This document shows positions 56,611 to 64,000 of a DNA stretch of 64,000 nt, piece by piece. The first letter of the stretch is position 1, and every line of letters starts with the position of its first letter. Made by a program: the position numbers and the translations under genes. The DNA is from Sulfolobales archaeon (GTDB lineage Archaea > Thermoproteota > Thermoprotei_A > Sulfolobales > NBVN01), in assembly GCA_026419835.1 (NCBI GenBank), contig JAOAKQ010000002.1:62001-126000 (forward strand), read 5' to 3'. The notes under the pieces were generated by a model. The model did no database searches. It had not been told where the DNA came from and was given only the letters and a program-made list of their open reading frames with translations.

Positions 56611-56862
56611 CTACCTCTTCGGTATGAAGTCTCTTATGTAGACTCCGAGAAACTTCGTGAGCGGGTTGCTCATGACCGTTGAGTAGAGCTCTGAGATGAA
56701 GCTGAGGTACTCCTCGCTTTCGTGGCGAGACATCAGGAAGTCCTCTATTTTCTTAAGCACTATGTCTAGAGCTTCGAATAGCTCCTCATCCTCAGTGTTT
56801 TCTCTGAAAAAAAGAACTATGCTGTAGATATCTTCAAGTGCCGCTACGAGGTCCGAACTCAT
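56611..56862 (-). CDS. Hypothetical protein
   Basis: 83 aa, start overlaps nothing, same operon orientation as downstream isomerase. Confidence 0.5.
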   Translation of the reverse strand: MSSDLVAALEDIYSIVLFFRENTEDEELFEALDIVLKKIEDFLMSRHESEEYLSFISELYSTVMSNPLTKFLGVYIRDFIPKR

Positions 56863-57020
56863 ACTCTAGCCTAGGAATTTCTTGTCTACATCTTTATATT
56901 CCTTTTCCAACTTCACTAGGTTGAGCTCCGCGAGGAGGTAAGCCTACGCGCGTGGCGCTATTTCGACAATTCCTATAAAGCCTTTTAAACTAGCTGACGT
57001 AGTAGGTGGGGGTGTGAGTA

Positions 57021-58295
57021 CTGAATAGTAAGACGTCTAGAGTACCTGGATTCTACAAGCTACCTATTGAAGAGAGGTTGAGGATAGTTAAGGAATTCGC
57101 TGGGCTTGTGGACGATGAGGTTGAGCTACTTAAGAAAACGGGTAGGCTCGGTCTGGAGGTAGCGGATAAGATGATCGAGAACGTCATCGGGACCTTCGAG
57201 CTACCCTACGGCGTGGCGGTTAACTTCCTAGTAAACAACCGAGACTACCTAGTGCCCATGGTTATCGAAGAACCCTCGGTAGTTGCTGGAGCGTCTAACG
57301 CAGCTAGGTGGTGCCGTGAGGGAGGGGGTGTGGTGTCTACAGCTACGGAGCAGATAATGATTTCTCAAATACAGGTAGTTAAAGTTCCCTCACCTCACAC
57401 CGCAGTTATCAGAATACTGGAGAGGAAAAAGGAGATCCTGGACTTAGCTAACTCAACTAACGACGTACTGGTAAAGCTGGGTGGAGGCGCTAGGGACCTA
57501 GAGGTCAGGGTGCTGGATAGCCCGGTAGGGAAGATGCTCGTCGTTCACCTCCTAGTAGACGTTAGAGATGCTATGGGAGCTAACATAGTCAACACGATGG
57601 CCGAAGCCGTAGCACCTATAATAGAGGACGCCAGTGGGGGAAGGGTTCTATTGAGGATCGTATCGAACCTAGCCGATAGAAGGCTCGTCAAGTCTTGGAC
57701 TAGGGTTCCTAAAGACGTGATCGGTGGCGAGGAAGTCGTTGAGGGGGTGGTCTACGCGTGGGCCTTAGCTGCGGCAGATCCGTATCGAGCCGCTACGCAC
57801 AATAAAGGCATAATGAATGGTATCATAGCCGTAGCTCTAGCCACAGGACAAGACACTAGAGCTCTTGAAGCCGGAGCTCACGCTTACGCTGCTAGAAGAG
57901 GGAGGTACGAACCTCTGAGCACGTGGGAAATTGATGAGCGCGGCGACCTCGTAGGCTACCTAGAGGTGCCTATTGCTGTGGGTGTTGTCGGGGGCTCTAT
58001 AAAGTCGAATCCTCTAGCTAAGCTCTCGCTAAAGATCCTCGGGGTTAGAACGGCTAGGGAACTCGCTGAAGTTATGGGTGCTGTCGGCCTCGTTCAGAAT
58101 CTCGCAGCTCTCAGAGCTCTAGCCACTGAAGGTATTCAGAGAGGGCATATGAAGCTACACGCCCGCCAGCTAGCTCTGGCCGCCGGTGCTAGACCTGAAG
58201 AAGTTGACGCGGTCGTCGAGGAGGTAGTGAAGTCCGGTAGGATAACGCTGGAGAAGGCCCAGGAGGTCTTGGACAAGATTAGGTCTAGGAGGTAG
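57021..58295 (+). CDS. hmgA: Hydroxymethylglutaryl-CoA reductase (class I-like)
   Basis: EEPSVVAGASNAARWC; RDAMGANIVNTMAEAV; VGVVGGSIKSNPLAKLSLKIL. In-frame N-terminal extension LNSKTSRVPGFYKLPIEER before TTG 57078 lacks ATG/GTG/TTG; CTG 57021 proposed. Confidence 0.93.
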   Translation: MNSKTSRVPGFYKLPIEERLRIVKEFAGLVDDEVELLKKTGRLGLEVADKMIENVIGTFELPYGVAVNFLVNNRDYLVPMVIEEPSVVAGASNAARWCREGGGVVSTATEQIMISQIQVVKVPSPHTAVIRILERKKEILDLANSTNDVLVKLGGGARDLEVRVLDSPVGKMLVVHLLVDVRDAMGANIVNTMAEAVAPIIEDASGGRVLLRIVSNLADRRLVKSWTRVPKDVIGGEEVVEGVVYAWALAAADPYRAATHNKGIMNGIIAVALATGQDTRALEAGAHAYAARRGRYEPLSTWEIDERGDLVGYLEVPIAVGVVGGSIKSNPLAKLSLKILGVRTARELAEVMGAVGLVQNLAALRALATEGIQRGHMKLHARQLALAAGARPEEVDAVVEEVVKSGRITLEKAQEVLDKIRSRR

Positions 58296-58310
58296 CGGCG
58301 GTAGCGTAGC

Positions 58311-59084
58311 CTAGGTAGTTAGAATTCTTTCAACTTCTTCTATAGATAGCCTGCCTGCGTTTAAGTCTATTGTGAGAGGAGTTACCGATATGCAGCCCTC
58401 TACTTCAACTGCGTGCACGTCGGTACCGACCTCCGACTCCAGCTTCTTCATGTAGAGCCAGTAGTAAGGTCTTCCGGCCGGGTCCCTCCTGCCGTCGTAG
58501 CTTGAGTGCCACCTTACTCGAGAAGCTCTAACAACTCTAACACAGCCTCTGAAGTTCTCGGGGTTCGGAATGTTTACACTGAGGAGGTCAACGCCCGGCG
58601 GGAGACCGCGGACTGCGACTTTCTCCACTATAGTTCTTAGGTACTTCATAGCTATGTTCTCCATTTTCGGTGCGGAGATCTCGTCGAAGCTCTCCACATC
58701 AGCTGAGAAAGCTATGGCCGGTATGCCGGCAACGGCTGACTCTATGGCTGCCGCTACCGTACCGCTGTAGAATATGTGCTGTAGTGTGAGGTTCTCCCCC
58801 ACGTTTATACCGGATAGCACTAGGTCCGGTCTGTACTTTAAGACGTCTAGCGCTAGGTGAATTACGTCCACAGGCGTCCCGTCCGTGAGGTACACGTCTA
58901 CGTTGCCGATCTTCATCGAGTACACTCTCAGCGGTCTTGAGAAGGTTATCGTGTGGCCTATTACCGACCTGGGACTCTCAGTCGAGAACACGACCGCTTC
59001 ACCAATAGCGGAAGCTACCCTGTACAGCAGGTACAGACCCGGACTAGCGTAGCTATCGTCATTCGTAACCAGGAACCTAACCAC
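58311..59084 (-). CDS. surE: 5'-nucleotidase SurE
   Basis: FLVTNDDSYASPGLYLL; LVLSGINVGENL; YSGTVAAAIE. Confidence 0.95.
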   Translation of the reverse strand: MVRFLVTNDDSYASPGLYLLYRVASAIGEAVVFSTESPRSVIGHTITFSRPLRVYSMKIGNVDVYLTDGTPVDVIHLALDVLKYRPDLVLSGINVGENLTLQHIFYSGTVAAAIESAVAGIPAIAFSADVESFDEISAPKMENIAMKYLRTIVEKVAVRGLPPGVDLLSVNIPNPENFRGCVRVVRASRVRWHSSYDGRRDPAGRPYYWLYMKKLESEVGTDVHAVEVEGCISVTPLTIDLNAGRLSIEEVERILTT

Positions 59085-59113
59085 GCGCTCCCCTGCAGAT
59101 ATCTCCCTGAGCT

Positions 59114-60268
59114 TTAACTCCTAACTTTTAGTAACCTGCGTAGTGCGGCTAGAGAGACGAACTCCACAGTCACTACGTAGGATAGTAGTAGGAGCTTGTT
59201 ACCCGCTATAGAGGAGATTGCGAATCCTCCGAGAGACCACGAGAGACCAGTTAGAAGACCGAACGTTCCGTACGCAAGAGACCTCTTCCCAGGTTCTACT
59301 AGGTCGGCTACGGCGGCCCTCATATTGGTTTCGTAGAGTCCCATAACAACACCCCATAGAGCACCCACGGCGTACGGTGCTAGAGGGCCTTCTGAAAGAA
59401 CCAGTACCGCGAGCGCCAAAGCTGCCGCTGGGGGAGCTATAGCTAAGCTCTTCAAACCGTATCTATCGTACGCTATACCGGCTGGTAGAGCTGTGAGTGC
59501 GTCAACAGCCATAGCTACGGAGTAGGCTAGGGCTACTTCAGACGCCGGTATCCGTCTTTCCGAGGCCATGTACATAGATGCGATAGCCCAGTGAACGTAG
59601 CCAGCTAGTAGCGTGGATGCTGACACGGTGTATATCCAGAACTGCCTAGGTAGACCTCTAAACCCGGGAGTTTCCGCGGAGCCGTAGTCGACGGACTCCA
59701 CTCTAGGGTATAGAAGTGCCGCTGAAACTACGAGTGCTACGGATAGAGCTGCTGGTATAGCTAGAGATAGGAAAGCCAGTCTATACCCACCGGTGCTGAC
59801 AGCTAGAGAAACCGATAGAGGTCCTACGAAAGCCCCCACCTGGTCCATGACTTCGTGGATCCCGAAGCCCTTACCGCGCCCCATGCTGGAGGTAATTTCC
59901 GCTAGTACCGTATCCCTCGACGGAGCTCTCAGTCCCTTACCCACTCTCTCAACTATGTAGAGAGCTACGGCAACATCCCACCTCCCCGTGAAAGCTAGGA
60001 GAGGTACGACCACTAGGTTGACCAGGTACCCGAGCACCACGGTTGCCCAGAGCACCGCCGATGACTTGAAGACGGCGCACGCGTAGCCTCCGAAGAACCT
60101 CGCTACGTAGTTCACGAACTCACCACTACCAACTACGGCCGCCGCTGCGGGTACCGCCTTCAAGCTCTCTAGGAGCGGGCCACTTATAGATCTAGCTCCT
60201 TCGTAAGCTACATCAGCTGTGAGCGAGACTAGCCCCAGGATCGTGAAAACCAGCAGCTCCTTCTTCAA
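59114..60268 (-). CDS. Major facilitator superfamily transporter
   Basis: 384 aa, 12 TM, RVGKGLRAPSRDTVLAE. Confidence 0.85.
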   Translation of the reverse strand: MKKELLVFTILGLVSLTADVAYEGARSISGPLLESLKAVPAAAAVVGSGEFVNYVARFFGGYACAVFKSSAVLWATVVLGYLVNLVVVPLLAFTGRWDVAVALYIVERVGKGLRAPSRDTVLAEITSSMGRGKGFGIHEVMDQVGAFVGPLSVSLAVSTGGYRLAFLSLAIPAALSVALVVSAALLYPRVESVDYGSAETPGFRGLPRQFWIYTVSASTLLAGYVHWAIASMYMASERRIPASEVALAYSVAMAVDALTALPAGIAYDRYGLKSLAIAPPAAALALAVLVLSEGPLAPYAVGALWGVVMGLYETNMRAAVADLVEPGKRSLAYGTFGLLTGLSWSLGGFAISSIAGNKLLLLSYVVTVEFVSLAALRRLLKVRS

Positions 60269-60349
60269 CTCGACCAGCCAATCTCATCGAGTAGTGGTTG
60301 GCTAAAAGCTTATTAATCACCTCTCCCCATCCTTCATAGGTGACGGCAG

Positions 60350-60868
60350 TTGCCTCTTAGACCGGCGAGGTGCTATAAGGGTATCAATAAGCCGGCGTAC
60401 ACTAGGTCTGAGTACATCGACGGTATTCCGCAGTCTAAGATCGTGAAGTACGTTATGGGGAACCTAAGGGAGAAATACGAACTCAGGCTCGAGCTGAAGG
60501 CTCTCGAAGCGGCTCAGATAAGGCATAACGCACTTGAAGCTGGGAGAATTGCTGCGCACAAGTACCTTAGTAAGGCTGTAGGTGAAGATAAGTTCGCTCT
60601 AATCGTGAGAGTGTACCCCCACCAAGTACTCAGAGAGAATAAGATGATGGCCTTCGCCGGTGCCGATAGACTGCAGGAAGGTATGAGGAGGGCTTTCGGC
60701 AAGCCCATAGGGCTGGCGGCTAGAGTCTTCCCTAACTCGACCGTAGTCGAGGTAAGAGTTAATAGAGCATACCTAGAGCAAGCTAAGGAAGCTCTGAGAA
60801 GATTTAGCGATAAAATCGGGGTACCCTCGGCAATCGAAATAACGGATTTAAGTAAGGTTTCTTCTTGA
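60350..60868 (+). CDS. rpl10e: 50S ribosomal protein L10e/uL16
   Basis: PLRPARCYKGINKPAYTRSEYIDGIPQSKI. Confidence 0.95.
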   Translation: MPLRPARCYKGINKPAYTRSEYIDGIPQSKIVKYVMGNLREKYELRLELKALEAAQIRHNALEAGRIAAHKYLSKAVGEDKFALIVRVYPHQVLRENKMMAFAGADRLQEGMRRAFGKPIGLAARVFPNSTVVEVRVNRAYLEQAKEALRRFSDKIGVPSAIEITDLSKVSS

Positions 60869-61887
60869 CCGAGGAGTTGGTTAGGCTCGGAGACTACGAG
60901 CTAGATATGGGGAGAGTCGTCAGAGCTGTACTCGAGAGTAGAGCTAGGAGGATCCTAGTTCAGCTACCCGAAGGTCTTAAGAGACACTACCCAGCGCTAT
61001 TAAAATGCATCAAGGAGAGGGTCGGCCTAGATGTGGAGGTCTACCTAGATGCCTCACCAGCCTACGGTTCGTGCTTAATCGACTTAGAATCGACTGGGAG
61101 CTACGACCTGGTGCTTCACGTAGGGCACGACCCCTACCCATACGCTACCTACTCCAGTTCGAAGATCGTCTTCCTAGACCTCGAGTATGTAGGTAGTGAG
61201 CCGGAGTCCACCATCAGTAAATTGAAGAGATTTCTGAGGAGTGCCAGCGCTGTGAGAGTGGCTATTGTAACAACAAATCAGCACAAGAAGCTCTCCAAGA
61301 TGATTAGGAGTGAGCTCGAGTCAGATGGTTTTAGCGTAGTTGCCGGTCCGGCGGTAGTTCTCGGATGCTACGTACCGCTGGATATGGGAATAGCCGCTGA
61401 TGCCATCGTTGTTGTTGCTGGAGGATTCTTTCACGCTATTGGTGTAGGTATGGTCGCTAGGAACTCCCTCGTTGTTAGGGTCGACCCGTACACGAGGGAT
61501 GTTTCTGATGTATCGAGAGAGGTCTACAGGTTCACATCTAGGAGGTTGAAGAAGATGGCGGAAGCGCTTGAAGCAAGAAGCTGGGGAATACTGGTCGGTA
61601 CCGCCGGTCAGTACAGACCCTGGCTAGTCGGTAGGCTAGTTAGGCTACTGAGTGAGAGAGACCTTAACTACTACCTCTACGTAGCTCCGGTACTCACAGC
61701 TGAAGTACTTAGAAATCTGGATAGTCCTGAAGTAGGTGCGTATGTGGTTACCTCGTGCCCTAGGGTAGCCGTAGACGACCTCTCCGACTTCGAAAAACCG
61801 GTACTAACCCCATCGGAAGCGCTGAGAGTTATAGAGAGGCTGGATGTCGGTGAGTACCCAGACAGTTTTCTAGAGAAGCCCTACTAG
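60865..61887 (+). CDS. dph2: Diphthamide biosynthesis protein Dph2
   Basis: VQLPEGLKRHYPALLKCI; DASPAYGSCLID; VVTSCPRVAVDD. Confidence 0.92.
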   Translation: MTEELVRLGDYELDMGRVVRAVLESRARRILVQLPEGLKRHYPALLKCIKERVGLDVEVYLDASPAYGSCLIDLESTGSYDLVLHVGHDPYPYATYSSSKIVFLDLEYVGSEPESTISKLKRFLRSASAVRVAIVTTNQHKKLSKMIRSELESDGFSVVAGPAVVLGCYVPLDMGIAADAIVVVAGGFFHAIGVGMVARNSLVVRVDPYTRDVSDVSREVYRFTSRRLKKMAEALEARSWGILVGTAGQYRPWLVGRLVRLLSERDLNYYLYVAPVLTAEVLRNLDSPEVGAYVVTSCPRVAVDDLSDFEKPVLTPSEALRVIERLDVGEYPDSFLEKPY

Positions 61888-61889
61888 AA

Positions 61890-61909
61890 AAAACGTGAGG
61901 TCACGTTTT
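61890..61909. terminator. Perfect palindrome between convergent genes
   Basis: AAAACGTGAGGTCACGTTTT. Confidence 0.4.
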
Positions 61910-61917
61910 AGAGAAAA

Positions 61918-63132
61918 CTAGGTACCTACAGCTACCTGCACTAGCCTAAGTACGTCTAGAAAACCGTAGCCGTATAAAGGATCGTATCCGTGGCTCCCTA
62001 AGTCTATAACAGTTCCTACCAGAATATTCCTTACTTCATTCGGTGTGAGTTTGTTCATGCCTCTTGCCAATCTCATTGCCTGCACTGTAGCTATTGCCGC
62101 TGATACATGCGGACATGCCATCGACGTACCGCTCGAGTATCCGTACCTATTTTTAGGTAGTGTTGAGAGTATGCTAACTCCCGGTGCTACTACATCCGGA
62201 TACCTATTACTCCAACTGGGGACTCTGTACCTGGAGTCTACAGCACCTACGGCTATAACCTCGAGGTAGCATGCTGGGCAGGCTAGTGATGAGGCCCCCT
62301 CGTTGCCCGCGGCAGCTACTAGTACCGCTCCGTAGCTATAAGCGTATAGCACGGCATCGCGTAGTACTTGCGAATCCGAACCTCCTAGAGACATCGATAA
62401 TATGTCGGAATCATCCTCAGTTCCAGGAACTCCGTCTGGACCTTTAACGGCCTCCACTATGCCCTTAGCTATATCGCTTATGTACCCGCTGCCTGAAGGA
62501 TCTAGAACTCTAACTGCGTATAGAGTAACTCTTGGTGCTACACCAGCTACACCGAAGCTATTTAGTCTAGCGGCAACTATTCCAGCTACGTGCGTTCCAT
62601 GACCATTGGGGTCAGCGCAGTTCGCTAGGTTCATACCTCTATAGAAGGTCTTACCATTTCGGAGAGATACAATGCAGAACGTTGCAGCACCTCTAAGGTC
62701 TTCGTGCGCGTAGTCCACTCCCGTATCTAGAATAGCTACGGAGACCGTTGGGTGGTAGCCGTAAGCAGCACTTCCATACCTACTACTCGTAGCCCAGACA
62801 TCAGTTGCGTTTACTAACTCAATATTCCACGCAACTTCACTAAACGTCCTCACAGATCTGTCTTCTTCAACATACCTAACGAATGAGAGACTAGCTACGT
62901 AAGATACGAGATTCGACGGAATCTCCAAAACAACTGCGCGGATCTCTGGAATTAGGATGTCTACTCTACCTAGAGTAGACAGAGTCTCGAGAACTCTTTC
63001 GCACGGAACGGATAGGCCTACAATAACGCGGACAACTCTAGAAGACCGGGAACTCGCCGATACCGGGATTGTATGTGCAGAGATGATTAAGATAGCTAGA
63101 ACCGCGTATATGAGGTGCTTTCTAGGTATCAA
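61918..63132 (-). CDS. Secreted subtilisin-like (S8) serine protease
   Basis: Signal peptide; VAILDTGVDYAHEDL, NGHGTHVAGIV, SSGTSMACPHVSAAIA catalytic triad. Confidence 0.95.
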   Translation of the reverse strand: MIPRKHLIYAVLAILIISAHTIPVSASSRSSRVVRVIVGLSVPCERVLETLSTLGRVDILIPEIRAVVLEIPSNLVSYVASLSFVRYVEEDRSVRTFSEVAWNIELVNATDVWATSSRYGSAAYGYHPTVSVAILDTGVDYAHEDLRGAATFCIVSLRNGKTFYRGMNLANCADPNGHGTHVAGIVAARLNSFGVAGVAPRVTLYAVRVLDPSGSGYISDIAKGIVEAVKGPDGVPGTEDDSDILSMSLGGSDSQVLRDAVLYAYSYGAVLVAAAGNEGASSLACPACYLEVIAVGAVDSRYRVPSWSNRYPDVVAPGVSILSTLPKNRYGYSSGTSMACPHVSAAIATVQAMRLARGMNKLTPNEVRNILVGTVIDLGSHGYDPLYGYGFLDVLRLVQVAVGT

Positions 63133-63430
63133 ACCATTTCACCCCCATCCAGCAACATTAAGCTCAACGTCCAAGTTGATATGCTTGACGCTCCACTGCG
63201 ATCGATGGAGTACCGTGCGATAATTAAGTCTACAGTTGTAATACGGAAGATATCTAAGGACCTGCGTACGCGTAGAGTTTGTTTACCGACTACGTCAGCA
63301 GTTGCGCTACTAGTTCCTAGTAAGTTTGTGAGCGTAAGTTTCCACTACCTACCGACTACCTCCAGGTTTGTAGCTAGTGAAGTCTTCTTAATTTAGTCTG
63401 GAACCAGTAGTTGAGTAGAGAGGACTGGAA

Positions 63431-63997
63431 GTGGAGAAAAGCGGGGAGTTAAAGAATGTTGTAGTACCGGGGGACCTTATAGGAGTTGCAGAAGAATTCA
63501 TCCCGGGTCCCGGTACCTACGAAATGAACTACCAGATAAGGTCCGCTATTGTAGGTAGAGTTGTTAAAGACTTGCGTAGTAAGGTTGTACATATTGAGCC
63601 ACTTAAAGCGCTCAAGATACCGCAACCCGGAGCTATCGTACTAGCTGTGGTCACGGAAATTAGGGAAGACTTCGCTCGAGTCAAGATAATGGCAGTAAAT
63701 AACGTGTTTACACACTACCACTTTACCGGGATGCTTCACGTAACTCAAGTAGTTGAGAAGGTGGGTGAGGTAAAGCACATGTTCAACTACGTGAGACTGG
63801 GGGACCTAGTGAGAGCTAGGGTACTGAACCACGCACCACCTTACCTCCTCTCTATTAGAGACCCTAAGCTCGGGGTAGTACTAGCTAGCTGCAGTAAGTG
63901 TGGTACCGCGCTCAGACTCCACGGGGAGAGACTGAAGTGTCCTCAGTGCGGTAACGTAGAGACTAGGAAGATAGGTCACGGATACGGAGAGAGGTAG
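63431..63997 (+). CDS. csl4: Exosome complex RNA-binding protein Csl4
   Basis: VPGDLIGVAEEFIPGPGTYE; S1 domain; C-terminal zinc ribbon CSKCGTALRLHGERLKCPQCG. Confidence 0.95.
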   Translation: MEKSGELKNVVVPGDLIGVAEEFIPGPGTYEMNYQIRSAIVGRVVKDLRSKVVHIEPLKALKIPQPGAIVLAVVTEIREDFARVKIMAVNNVFTHYHFTGMLHVTQVVEKVGEVKHMFNYVRLGDLVRARVLNHAPPYLLSIRDPKLGVVLASCSKCGTALRLHGERLKCPQCGNVETRKIGHGYGER

Positions 63998-64000
63998 AGG

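Noticed and set aside
63205-63396. Possible small protein MEYRAIIKSTVVIRKISKDLRTRRVC... upstream of csl4
   Set aside because: No recognisable family and overlaps a promoter region; considered a Pcc1-like protein but motifs do not support it

Overview
64-kb archaeal chromosomal window with gene content typical of a hyperthermophilic, peptide/amino-acid-fermenting Thermoproteota/Crenarchaeota member (EF-1alpha, uS10, L10e, Rpo7/Spt4, Csl4, Dph2, FEN1, HMG-CoA reductase, IorAB, a KorABGD-type 2-oxoacid:ferredoxin oxidoreductase, SurE, IscS/IscU). Left part: a proline/hydroxyproline-type catabolic locus (SSS and NSS transporters, proline-racemase-family enzyme, multi-subunit FAD/Fe-S amino acid dehydrogenase). 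Centre: a CRISPR array of 21 identical 24-nt repeats and 20 spacers (24044..25425), a leader, a 0.4-kb regulatory intergenic region, and csa1-cas1-cas2-cas4-csa3-cas6, with no interference complex in the window. Main observations: (1) three further leader-plus-repeat units without spacers (one with an intact repeat, two decayed by transitions only); (2) groups of spacers that encode homologous peptides, implying repeated sampling of the same genes from a diversified invader family; (3) repeated TCCCA-N9-TGGGA dyads upstream of csa1; (4) a HypC-like domain fused to a hot-dog thioesterase; (5) a tRNA-Gln(TTG) 5' half with no 3' half nearby, a split-tRNA candidate; (6) unannotated single-TM micropeptides next to two transporters. 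All calls come from reading the sequence and the supplied ORF track; no database search was run.
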